Shown here one piece after another: positions 28,650 through 35,994 of a stretch of 64,000 nt of DNA (the first letter of the stretch is position 1; every line of letters begins with the position of its first letter). The notes below the pieces were generated by a model that did no database searches, had not been told where the DNA came from, and was given only the letters and a program-made list of their open reading frames with translations. The position numbers were made by a program, and so were the translations under genes. The DNA is from UBA8337 sp965221415. Lineage in GTDB: Bacteria > Pseudomonadota > Alphaproteobacteria > RS24. Where the stretch lies: assembly GCA_965221415.1 (NCBI GenBank), contig OZ244887.1:1612001-1676000 (forward strand), written 5' to 3'.

Positions 28650-30035
28650 TCAAAACTGGCGCACAAATTGTAGTTCACCGCGTGTGCGTTGGTAACTATG
28701 GAGTTGCGCGTTTGATTGTCGGTGCTCGTGGATAATTGTCACTTGCGGGCTAAACCCTACAAATGTTAACGCCCGATTATAAAGCGGGGCGCGGATATTC
28801 CACGTTTTGTCGCGGCGCGATGCGCCATTCAGCGTAAATGGCGCCCAGTTTCCCTTATATTGCGTCCAGTAATGGGTTGCATGAAGGCCGATTGAAAACC
28901 CACGCGGCAAGGTGAACGAAGCACCTGCGCCTATCCGATGGCTTGTGTTGCGGCGCACGAACAATTCAGGGGATTCTCGTCCATGCCCCAAAGTCATCTC
29001 ACCCCGTATTGTGGGGTTTATCTGCCAAATGCCATGCACGAAGCTTCGCGTGATGGGTCCATCCAGATTTTCGACCCGTTCATAGCTGCGATAATGCCTG
29101 TCAAACCGCGCGCGCAAGATGAAGGCACGGCTCAAGCGTTTTTGAGCGAGAAGGCGCAAGCCAACATCTTTGCTTTCAGTATTACCCGAGCGCCAAAACC
29201 CCCGCAGATTTGCTAACACGCTGACTTCCGTATTGGCATCTATCAGCCAACGCGGCCCGATATGGGTTTCCAAAAAACTTTGGTCAAAGGCGCGACCCTT
29301 ATATTCCTTACGCGCAGCATCGAAGCCGACCCGCAAACGATAATCTTTGCCAATCGGGTACTGATAATGACCGCCACCCCAAAAGGAAAATCCGATGCCA
29401 GATTGCGGCGCAGCATTACTGTCCAACCGAAATGGCAAATCGCCAATATAAATTATGTTGTCTGTGGATGCTGTATTGATATTGCTATCTGGCTCAATTC
29501 TAAAACCGAAATGACCATCCCAACGCTTACGCGCACGTATGATATTCAAAAAACGCTGCACATTAACAATCACGGCTTGTGCGGATGCGCCACCCAAAAC
29601 GCGTTCAAAATGGCGGCGGGCTAAATCATCTTGGCGGTTTAAGAAAAACGCATGCGCCAATTCAAGCCGAACGCGTTCCAACTCTGGGCGCGTAATTAAA
29701 ACCGTGTGGAAAGCACTGATAGCCTCTTCCAACAATGCCTGCTTTTCTTCTGCAACATCAACCGATTGCGATAAGCGCATACTCGCCAAACCAACCAGAA
29801 ACAAAATATCGGTTTGGTCGGGGTGATGTCCCACTAAAGGGCGCAATAAGGCGAGGGCTTGGCCGTAATCTGCTTGGCTAACGCGTTGACGCGCTTCAAC
29901 CACCCGCCAATCGGTTGACAAATGCGACCGTTCCGAATCGGCGAAAGCCGCTTCGCTGCCAAATAGCAAGGTGAGCAACAGCAAGGCAAAGCATAAAAAA
30001 TGCTTTAGCCCTTTCGTGCCTTTCATGTTTGGCAC
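28650..30035 (-). CDS. Slam-type surface lipoprotein assembly modifier (DUF560 outer-membrane translocator)
   Basis: A 461-residue protein with an N-terminal signal peptide (about 1-33). A TPR-like helical domain follows (about 40-155: YGQALALLRPLVGHHPDQTD, then VRLELAHAFF). The C-terminal part is a DUF560 beta-barrel of alternating aromatic strands ending in a terminal Phe (QFVRQF). In Neisseria, Slam carries lipoproteins such as TbpB across the outer membrane. The gene directly upstream encodes a lipoprotein with a TbpB-like barrel, which fits that pairing. Start is GTG at 30035; ATG at 30026 is an alternative. Confidence 0.85.
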   Translation of the reverse strand: MPNMKGTKGLKHFLCFALLLLTLLFGSEAAFADSERSHLSTDWRVVEARQRVSQADYGQALALLRPLVGHHPDQTDILFLVGLASMRLSQSVDVAEEKQALLEEAISAFHTVLITRPELERVRLELAHAFFLNRQDDLARRHFERVLGGASAQAVIVNVQRFLNIIRARKRWDGHFGFRIEPDSNINTASTDNIIYIGDLPFRLDSNAAPQSGIGFSFWGGGHYQYPIGKDYRLRVGFDAARKEYKGRAFDQSFLETHIGPRWLIDANTEVSVLANLRGFWRSGNTESKDVGLRLLAQKRLSRAFILRARFDRHYRSYERVENLDGPITRSFVHGIWQINPTIRGEMTLGHGRESPELFVRRNTSHRIGAGASFTLPRGFSIGLHATHYWTQYKGNWAPFTLNGASRRDKTWNIRAPLYNRALTFVGFSPQVTIIHEHRQSNAQLHSYQRTRGELQFVRQF

Positions 30036-30062
30036 GTGCGCCCTAACGATGCGTTTTATGAC

Positions 30063-31040
30063 TTATCTATCCGCAGTGAAAGTACCCAAAATGTAGCCTT
30101 CATCGGCGTTATCACCAGCAACGCCGAAAGTGCCAACAACGGTCGTTGGTGCTTCGGTATCCGCTCCATTACCATAAAACTGTCCGCCCCAATGGCCTTG
30201 GTCATAGGTCTCGCCCTGATAAGTGAGCGTCGTCTCGCCGGTGAAGAAGCCGCTATCGCTCCCGCCAATATTCGCTTGCTCAAGTGTTACCTCCACTGTT
30301 GGCATAATAGTCACGAGCACATCATCCTCATACTGAGCAAACTCTGTGATTGTGCCTTCAATCGTGCCGAGCGCACTTGCACTCCCGAAATCCGCGGTTA
30401 ACACGGCATTTTCCGAAGCAACTTCAATAACCTCATCGGTACTTGCATTTAGAAATAATGCCGATGCGCCACCATTATAAGTTGCTGTCCCCGTAAGGGC
30501 TAAGATGTTTGTGTCGTCAAATGGGTCAGTGCCATCAACAAATGCGCCGACTTCAGCATCCGCGAGATTGTCTGTATCGTCTGGTACATAAAACCAAATA
30601 CCCCCAACGAGATAATCCGTGTCATCTGCGCTTGCAATATCCGTGTAGAGCCGCGTGACTAAAGTACCATCAGGCAGGTCTCGCGAGGCATACACGCCCG
30701 CAGCACCTTCGACTGTTTCAAAACGCCTTCCAAGAGCCGTATCAGAATCGGCAGTGTCAAAAGTTCTGCTATTGAGTGTTACGGAAATATGTGGGCTTCC
30801 GCCATTATAAGTCGCACTGGCACCAATCGCACTGCCAATGCCCGCGACCGATGTTTGAACAACACTACCGCTTTGCGGTGCTCTTGTGGCGGCCTCATAA
30901 CTATTGCTTCGTGCAGCAGGAGAGCCGCTAGCGCCGCCAAAATTCGCATCCCCATCGCTGCTACTGCTACCGCCGCAAGCTGATAGAATCAGCCCAGAAG
31001 CAAACACTAGATTGGTTGTAAAAAAATTCTTTAGGCGCAT
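30063..31040 (-). CDS. surface lipoprotein with TbpB-like beta-barrel, probable Slam substrate
   Basis: A 325-residue lipoprotein. The lipobox LSAC puts the lipidated Cys at residue 22, followed by a flexible GGSSSSDGD tether. The chain is acidic and beta-rich, with a repeated TATYNGG/SATYNGG element (about residues 75 and 195). It ends in a barrel signature, GGQFYG followed by GTFG and a final strand. That pattern is typical of Slam cargo (TbpB, HpuA, hemophilin-like), which bind metal or haem carriers. GGGAG precedes the ATG. It lies 27 bases upstream of the Slam gene, so the two are probably co-transcribed. The ligand is unknown. Confidence 0.8.
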   Translation of the reverse strand: MRLKNFFTTNLVFASGLILSACGGSSSSDGDANFGGASGSPAARSNSYEAATRAPQSGSVVQTSVAGIGSAIGASATYNGGSPHISVTLNSRTFDTADSDTALGRRFETVEGAAGVYASRDLPDGTLVTRLYTDIASADDTDYLVGGIWFYVPDDTDNLADAEVGAFVDGTDPFDDTNILALTGTATYNGGASALFLNASTDEVIEVASENAVLTADFGSASALGTIEGTITEFAQYEDDVLVTIMPTVEVTLEQANIGGSDSGFFTGETTLTYQGETYDQGHWGGQFYGNGADTEAPTTVVGTFGVAGDNADEGYILGTFTADR

Positions 31041-31296
31041 GGGTTTCTCCCTTGTCTTGTTCTACAGATGAAAAGCTAGCACAATGACAAAATGCCCGCA
31101 CCAAAAATATAGATAAATTTAGGAAGAAAAGTGGCCCGGGGAAGATTCGCAGAGATTTCTATAGTGTTGAATAACATGCAGTTTTCACGTTTTTCAAAAA
31201 CAATGCCCCCGATTCTGCCCCCATATCGATTTGGTCGTTTCGATAATTAAAACAGGATTCACTTTGACGGATTCTTGAAAATAATATCTAGAATTT
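31041..31296 (+). other. junction region: lipoprotein upstream sequence and island left end
   Basis: No convincing gene is seen. It must hold the leftward lipoprotein promoter and contains the tRNA-like direct repeat at 31123-31149. From about 31150 rightwards the sequence becomes A+T rich with no further recognisable element before the small reverse-strand gene. Confidence 0.5.
31123..31149 (+). repeat. left attachment-like repeat: displaced tRNA-Arg 3' end
   Basis: GAAGAAAAGTGGC (31123-31135) followed by CCGGGGAAGATTCG (31136-31149) matches 42798-42827 in the same orientation. The 13-base part has one mismatch, the right copy carries three extra bases, and the 14-base part is identical. 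The right copy is the 3' end of a tRNA-Arg gene plus downstream flank. This is the geometry left by a tRNA-targeting integrative element. Confidence 0.7.
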
Positions 31297-31521
31297 TTAT
31301 TTTATTATTTCTAAATGAGCATTATCAAGCTCAATCCAAACCTTTGCGCCGCAAGAAAGCGGCTTGTCAGGGGAATAGTTTATTATGCTGGGGCCGGTAA
31401 TCATTATACGATGTGCATACGATACGCCCCTATAAGTACGAATGCAAAGAGGTGGATCGCACGCGCCCGTTTTCGCATTGCGTTGGATAACATGTCGGTT
31501 AACGTAGATTCTCGCCTTCAT
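31297..31521 (-). CDS. small protein of unknown function, possibly conserved
   Basis: A 74-residue protein starting with basic and hydrophobic residues (MKARIYVNRHVIQRN). The composition looks like a real folded domain: CIRTYRGVSYAHRI, then GPSIINYSPDKPLSCGAKVWIE, with a Pro-Asp-Lys-Pro turn and three Cys. I have the impression of similar small proteins in mobile regions but cannot name a family. It is divergent from the six-gene operon, with 99 bases between starts, so it could share control with it. The ribosome-binding site is weak. Confidence 0.5.
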   Translation of the reverse strand: MKARIYVNRHVIQRNAKTGACDPPLCIRTYRGVSYAHRIMITGPSIINYSPDKPLSCGAKVWIELDNAHLEIIK

Positions 31522-31620
31522 AGCACAAGTGTAAGGGCGGAATTGTTAACGGGGATATCTTTTGGATATTTTCGAAATTGCGTTTAGTGTAATACGAACT
31601 TTAATGATAGGGCGAATTTT

Positions 31621-32988
31621 ATGAACACCCAAACAATGAACCGATTGGAATCGATACATGACATTCCAAAATTGAAATTAGACTCAAGGGTAAAGCGTAA
31701 AAATGTTTACGACTCGAGCAAAATCTATCCGTTTCAGTATGAAGCAAAATCGCATCAAGAGTTTCCCCATATTGTTAAATTTTCAGGCGGCAAAACAAGC
31801 GGCATGTTGCTTTTTACCTTGCTTGAAGCAGGACTTTTAAAAGCAGAACGTGGCGATGCGGTCGTTTTCAATAATACGGCAGCTGAGCACCCGCAAACAT
31901 ACGAGTTTGTCCGCAAATGCAAAGAGATTGTTGAGGGCAAATACAAGATTCCATTTTTCTGGGTTGAGTTTCAAACCTATGAAGATGCGCGCAGCGGCGA
32001 ATACACGCGCGTGCCATCTTGGCGGCTTGTAAATAGCAATCCTTTTTCCCCAGACAATCCCGATGGCTATAAATATCGTGGCGAAGTCTTTGAAGAGCTG
32101 CTTTCGTGGAAAGGCTTTGTACCAACATTCTTCCAACGCATATGCACCAAGAATCTAAAATTAGAAACAACACGCGCTTTCTTAAAAGAATGGCTAGCAA
32201 ATAAAGAAGCCACCGAACGCTTGGGGCATTTTGGCAATGAAAGTAGAATCGAGGATGACCACGCACACACATTGCACCGCGAAAAGTTTGGCGGCAAAAC
32301 GCCAAAAGAGATTTTCTTAAAAAAGAAAGAATTCTTAAAGCAATGCGCCTTATATCGTCCGGCTCAAAGATGGGCGGATTTTTCTTCCGTAGCTGTGCCT
32401 ATAAAAAACAAAATGCTGGAAGGAAAAGCATTCGGACGCAATGCGCAATTTGGCGAAGGCGGCGTTGAATATATCGCTTTTATCGGCTTACGCTATGATG
32501 AAAAGCAGCGCATTCATAAAGTGAAGAAACGCAATGCAGGCGGCGAAGACGCGACAGGGTATGAGGGCGAATACGTCTATATGCCGCTTGATGACATGAA
32601 TATAACAACAGATGATGTTGAAGGTTTTTGGGGTGCGCAAAATTGGGGTTTAGGACTGGATGCCAAAGACAATCTCTCAAATTGCACTTTTTGCTTCTTG
32701 AAAGGATCTCAAGCTTTGCGCCGTGCGTATAACGCGGTTGAAGGTGAAAAAAGCAATATGCTCAAAGGCACGCCATGTGATGTGCAATGGTGGGTTGAGC
32801 TAGAGCAGAAATATGGGCGCGATTTAATTGCAGAGGAAAGAGAAGTAAAAAGGGCGGTGAAAGACAATTTCATCGGGTTCTTTGGTGCTGATAGTGCATT
32901 CACATATGAGCGTTTACTAAAAGATGCGAAAGCCGATACGCCTGATGAGTTCGCCGATGAATTACTCCCCTGTGATTGCACGGACTAG
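31621..32988 (+). CDS. PAPS reductase-like PP-loop protein (adenine nucleotide alpha hydrolase fold)
   Basis: A 455-residue protein. The PP-loop FSGGKTSGM (residues 54-62) is the ATP-pyrophosphate site. FNNTAAEHPQTYEFV (83-97), RICTKNLK (173-180) and NCTFCFLKG (354-362) are signatures of the PAPS-reductase-like family that occurs in phages and defence islands. Cys175, Cys355, Cys358 and perhaps Cys386 or Cys451/453 could hold an iron-sulfur cluster, as in DndC. The SGGKTS loop suggests a branch distinct from canonical DndC. First gene of the six-gene operon; the desulfurase follows after five bases. A role in activating a nucleic-acid target for sulfur insertion is inference. Confidence 0.85.
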   Translation: MNTQTMNRLESIHDIPKLKLDSRVKRKNVYDSSKIYPFQYEAKSHQEFPHIVKFSGGKTSGMLLFTLLEAGLLKAERGDAVVFNNTAAEHPQTYEFVRKCKEIVEGKYKIPFFWVEFQTYEDARSGEYTRVPSWRLVNSNPFSPDNPDGYKYRGEVFEELLSWKGFVPTFFQRICTKNLKLETTRAFLKEWLANKEATERLGHFGNESRIEDDHAHTLHREKFGGKTPKEIFLKKKEFLKQCALYRPAQRWADFSSVAVPIKNKMLEGKAFGRNAQFGEGGVEYIAFIGLRYDEKQRIHKVKKRNAGGEDATGYEGEYVYMPLDDMNITTDDVEGFWGAQNWGLGLDAKDNLSNCTFCFLKGSQALRRAYNAVEGEKSNMLKGTPCDVQWWVELEQKYGRDLIAEEREVKRAVKDNFIGFFGADSAFTYERLLKDAKADTPDEFADELLPCDCTD

Positions 32989-32993
32989 GCACT

Positions 32994-34136
32994 ATGCCGC
33001 CTGAGCGCATATATCTTGATAATCAATCCACCACGCCGCTTGACCCCGCCGTGATGCAAGCGATGCTTCCTTATTTCATGGAAGATTTTGGCAATCCGCA
33101 TTCTGATGACCACGCCTTTGGTTGGCAGGCGGCGGATGCAATAGACCAAAGCCGCATGCATGTTGCGCGGCTGATAAATGCCGATAAGCATGAGGTTATT
33201 TTCACGTCTGGCGCGACTGAATCCGTCAATCTAGCTTTGCAGGGGTTAGCAAAAAACGCCCCCAAGGAAAGAACGAGAATCGTCACGGTTGCCACGGAGC
33301 ATTCATGCGTTCTGGAATGTTGCGATTATCTGGCAAGCGAAGGTTTTGAAATTGTCAAATTGCCCGTGAAAGAAGACGGCTTGCTGGATATGCAAACCGT
33401 GGCGCAAGCCATCGATGAGCAAACATTGCTCGTGTCGGTGATGCTGGCAAATAATGAAATTGGGGTTATTCAGCCGCTAAAGGAAATATCGGAGATTTGC
33501 AAAAGCACGGGCGCGGTTTTGCATACGGATGCAACGCAAGCCATAGCTAAAATGCCCGTTGATGTCGATGATTTGGGCGTAGATTTGCTCAGCCTGTCAG
33601 GCCACAAAATTTATGCGCCAAAAGGCATTGGCGCGCTTTATATACGCAAAGGATTGGCAAAATCTATCGCCCCGCTTACCTATGGCGGCGGGCAGGAAAA
33701 AGGATTGCGCGCGGGCACATTGCCAGTGCCGCTTGTCGTTGGCCTCGGTGAGGCGTGCCGTATTGCTGATGAATCTATGGCCGATGATATAAAACACATC
33801 ACCGCTTTAACCGAAAAACTTGAAGCCGCCTTACGGGAAGCCGTGCCAGAACTTGTCGTTTTTGGCAGCCGCACAGAGCGCGTGGCAGGCAATTTAAATA
33901 TTGGTTTCCCTCGCATAACAGGCGCGCAAGTGCTCGCCCGCCTCGGCGACAAGCTGGCTATTTCTACCGGCTCAGCATGCGCTTCGTCTTCTTTTGAGCC
34001 TTCGTATGTTTTGCAAGCGTTAGGGCTTTCAAAAACCCTTGCCAACACGGGCATCCGCATTAGTATTGGGCGGTTCACGACCGAAGAAGAAATTGAAAAA
34101 GCAACGGAGTGGCTTTTAGCAAGCGTGAGGGGATGA
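32994..34136 (+). CDS. cysteine desulfurase (NifS/IscS/DndA-like)
   Basis: A 380-residue PLP enzyme that would take sulfur from cysteine as an enzyme-bound persulfide. Visible are IYLDNQSTTPLDP at the N-terminus, the PLP lysine in LSGHKIYAPKGIG (about residue 203) and the catalytic Cys in TGSACASSSFEPS (about residue 329). The layout is IscS-like (SGSACTSxxxEPS). The ATG at 32994 is preferred to a TTG at 32976 that would overlap the upstream gene. Lying between a PP-loop sulfurtransferase and a nuclease-type gene, it probably donates sulfur to the former, as DndA/SspA donate to DndC/SspD. Confidence 0.9.
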   Translation: MPPERIYLDNQSTTPLDPAVMQAMLPYFMEDFGNPHSDDHAFGWQAADAIDQSRMHVARLINADKHEVIFTSGATESVNLALQGLAKNAPKERTRIVTVATEHSCVLECCDYLASEGFEIVKLPVKEDGLLDMQTVAQAIDEQTLLVSVMLANNEIGVIQPLKEISEICKSTGAVLHTDATQAIAKMPVDVDDLGVDLLSLSGHKIYAPKGIGALYIRKGLAKSIAPLTYGGGQEKGLRAGTLPVPLVVGLGEACRIADESMADDIKHITALTEKLEAALREAVPELVVFGSRTERVAGNLNIGFPRITGAQVLARLGDKLAISTGSACASSSFEPSYVLQALGLSKTLANTGIRISIGRFTTEEEIEKATEWLLASVRG

Positions 34137-34140
34137 GAAC

Positions 34141-35994
34141 ATGGTGGGTGATAATCCGCAAAAAGCTGAGAATAAGGAGGTAAAGGCGTGGCTTGCCGAT
34201 ATCACAGAGGGAAGACTTCAATTACCCAATTTCCAACGGCAACCAGCGTGGAAAGAAAAAACCATTAAGAATTTTTTGGCAGCCATATATAATAATAGAC
34301 CGCTAGGCGTTCTTTTACTGACTGGTTATGACCCAGCGGCAGGTCAAGCCCAATCACAACTTAAACCTCGGCCATTTAACGAAATACCTAGCAAAGATAA
34401 TATGGAAGTCCAAAGATTACTTCTGGATGGTCAGCAAAGACTTACCGCTTTATGGAAAGTTTTCAACGATGGCGATGATGCCAAAGTGTTTTGTATTCAA
34501 TTATCTAAAAATACTGCTGGTATTTACTCTGTAAAAGAGGGTGAGGAAATCGCAGCTATCGATAAGTTGGATGCGACTGGGGGAGAAAATTCTGCTTATA
34601 AAGACATTATCGGTGGCCCCCAAAAGTGGCTGAATAAAGAAGATAGTCCAAAATTTATTTCCCTAAGTTTTTTTAATCCTGAGAAAAAATCAGCAGATTG
34701 GGAAAAAGACATCGGTGATTGGTTGAGTAAATTACCTTCCGAAATTGAATGCCCAGAAAAAGAAGAATTACAGCGTACGCTGAACGAAATACGAAAGGTA
34801 TTTTCCGACGCATGGATGCCCTATTTTTTGCTTCCAGTTAACACAACTGCAAGCGAAGCTGCGGACATTTTCATGGGTATTAACACGGGGTCGGTTAAGC
34901 TAACCGCATATGATATTGCGGTGGCGGATATTGAGAAACAGACAGGAAAATATATAGAAGATATTGCAGACTCTCTTAAAAAGAAGGTCACAAACATAGA
35001 AGATATTGACAAAGATGTTGCTGGCGAATTGATACTTAAAATTGCCTGTGTGATTGATGGCAAAAGCCCATCGGGCGCAATGTATACGGAACTCAATTAT
35101 GAAAATATCATTTTTGGAGATGAGAATGAGACACGAATTATAGAAGGAGTTAACTGGACGGTAGAACTACTCGCTGACCTTAAAATATTGAACGGCAATC
35201 AAATGCCATCGGTTATACCGCTTCGTGTATTACCAGCACTACATGAACATTATAAGAAGTACGTAAACGGGACGAACAATAACGGAAAAGAGCGGCGTAA
35301 AGCAAAAGCAAACAAATTGATTAAGCGGTATCTTTGGCACGCTTTCTTAACCGACAGATACACGGGCAAAAAACAAGTGAACGACCGCCTTAAAGATGAT
35401 TACGATGGTTTGTATAAATGTTTTAAAGCCAAGTTAAAAGCGGATGCAAATACTATAGTCCCAATCTTTAAAATGCCCCCAGTAGCAGTGAAATCTGATG
35501 CTAAAGCTATTGCAAAAGATAATCGTGAAATGTCTTGGCCTAAAAAAGAAAATATTCTAGCACGTGGTATTTTGCTCGCATGCATTCAAACAGGGGCACA
35601 CAATCCTATATCAGGCGGAAAGTTAAGAGCTAATAACGTGATGTCATATCACCATATATTCCCCCGAAACAAGTTGAAAGATAAAGACATTAAGGGGGTT
35701 AATCCTAATCTCGTGCTAAATTGTCTTTATATACTTGGAACACTAGATAACGAACTTCGAAATGACTTACCAGGGACGGGCTTGGAAAGAGCTTCAGGAT
35801 CTGACATTAATGAAGAAACAATAAAGGAGCATCTAGATACACATCTACTACCATCTAATTTCCTGATGAGCATTAAAGACGATACTCACAACACCGAAAA
35901 AGCTATCAAAGATGCCTATCAAGACTTCCTCGAAAAGCGTGCCAAGCTGGTGAATGCACGAATTAAAAAACTACTCAAAAACGGTGAAATATAA
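34141..35994 (+). CDS. DUF262-DUF1524/HNH protein (GmrSD/SspE-like)
   Basis: A 617-residue protein. The N-terminal DUF262 domain has LPNFQRQPAWK (about residues 28-38) and LLDGQQRLTALW (94-105), the ParB-like NTPase motif. The C-terminal HNH-type nuclease motif is YHHIFPRNKL (503-512), followed by NPNLVLNCLYILGTLDNELR. The same pairing occurs in GmrSD type IV restriction enzymes and in SspE, which senses phosphorothioate DNA and nicks phage DNA. Third in the operon, four bases after the desulfurase. Codon use looks more A+T rich than its neighbours. The likely effector of the system. Confidence 0.85.
   Translation: MVGDNPQKAENKEVKAWLADITEGRLQLPNFQRQPAWKEKTIKNFLAAIYNNRPLGVLLLTGYDPAAGQAQSQLKPRPFNEIPSKDNMEVQRLLLDGQQRLTALWKVFNDGDDAKVFCIQLSKNTAGIYSVKEGEEIAAIDKLDATGGENSAYKDIIGGPQKWLNKEDSPKFISLSFFNPEKKSADWEKDIGDWLSKLPSEIECPEKEELQRTLNEIRKVFSDAWMPYFLLPVNTTASEAADIFMGINTGSVKLTAYDIAVADIEKQTGKYIEDIADSLKKKVTNIEDIDKDVAGELILKIACVIDGKSPSGAMYTELNYENIIFGDENETRIIEGVNWTVELLADLKILNGNQMPSVIPLRVLPALHEHYKKYVNGTNNNGKERRKAKANKLIKRYLWHAFLTDRYTGKKQVNDRLKDDYDGLYKCFKAKLKADANTIVPIFKMPPVAVKSDAKAIAKDNREMSWPKKENILARGILLACIQTGAHNPISGGKLRANNVMSYHHIFPRNKLKDKDIKGVNPNLVLNCLYILGTLDNELRNDLPGTGLERASGSDINEETIKEHLDTHLLPSNFLMSIKDDTHNTEKAIKDAYQDFLEKRAKLVNARIKKLLKNGEI

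Noticed and set aside
31131..31149. tRNA-like sequence at the left island end as a tRNA gene
   Set aside because: Only about the last 20 bases of a tRNA are present; no anticodon or D-arm. It is a displaced 3' end.
32976..32993. TTG start for the cysteine desulfurase
   Set aside because: The ATG at 32994 begins six codons later, right at the conserved sequence and clear of the upstream stop codon.
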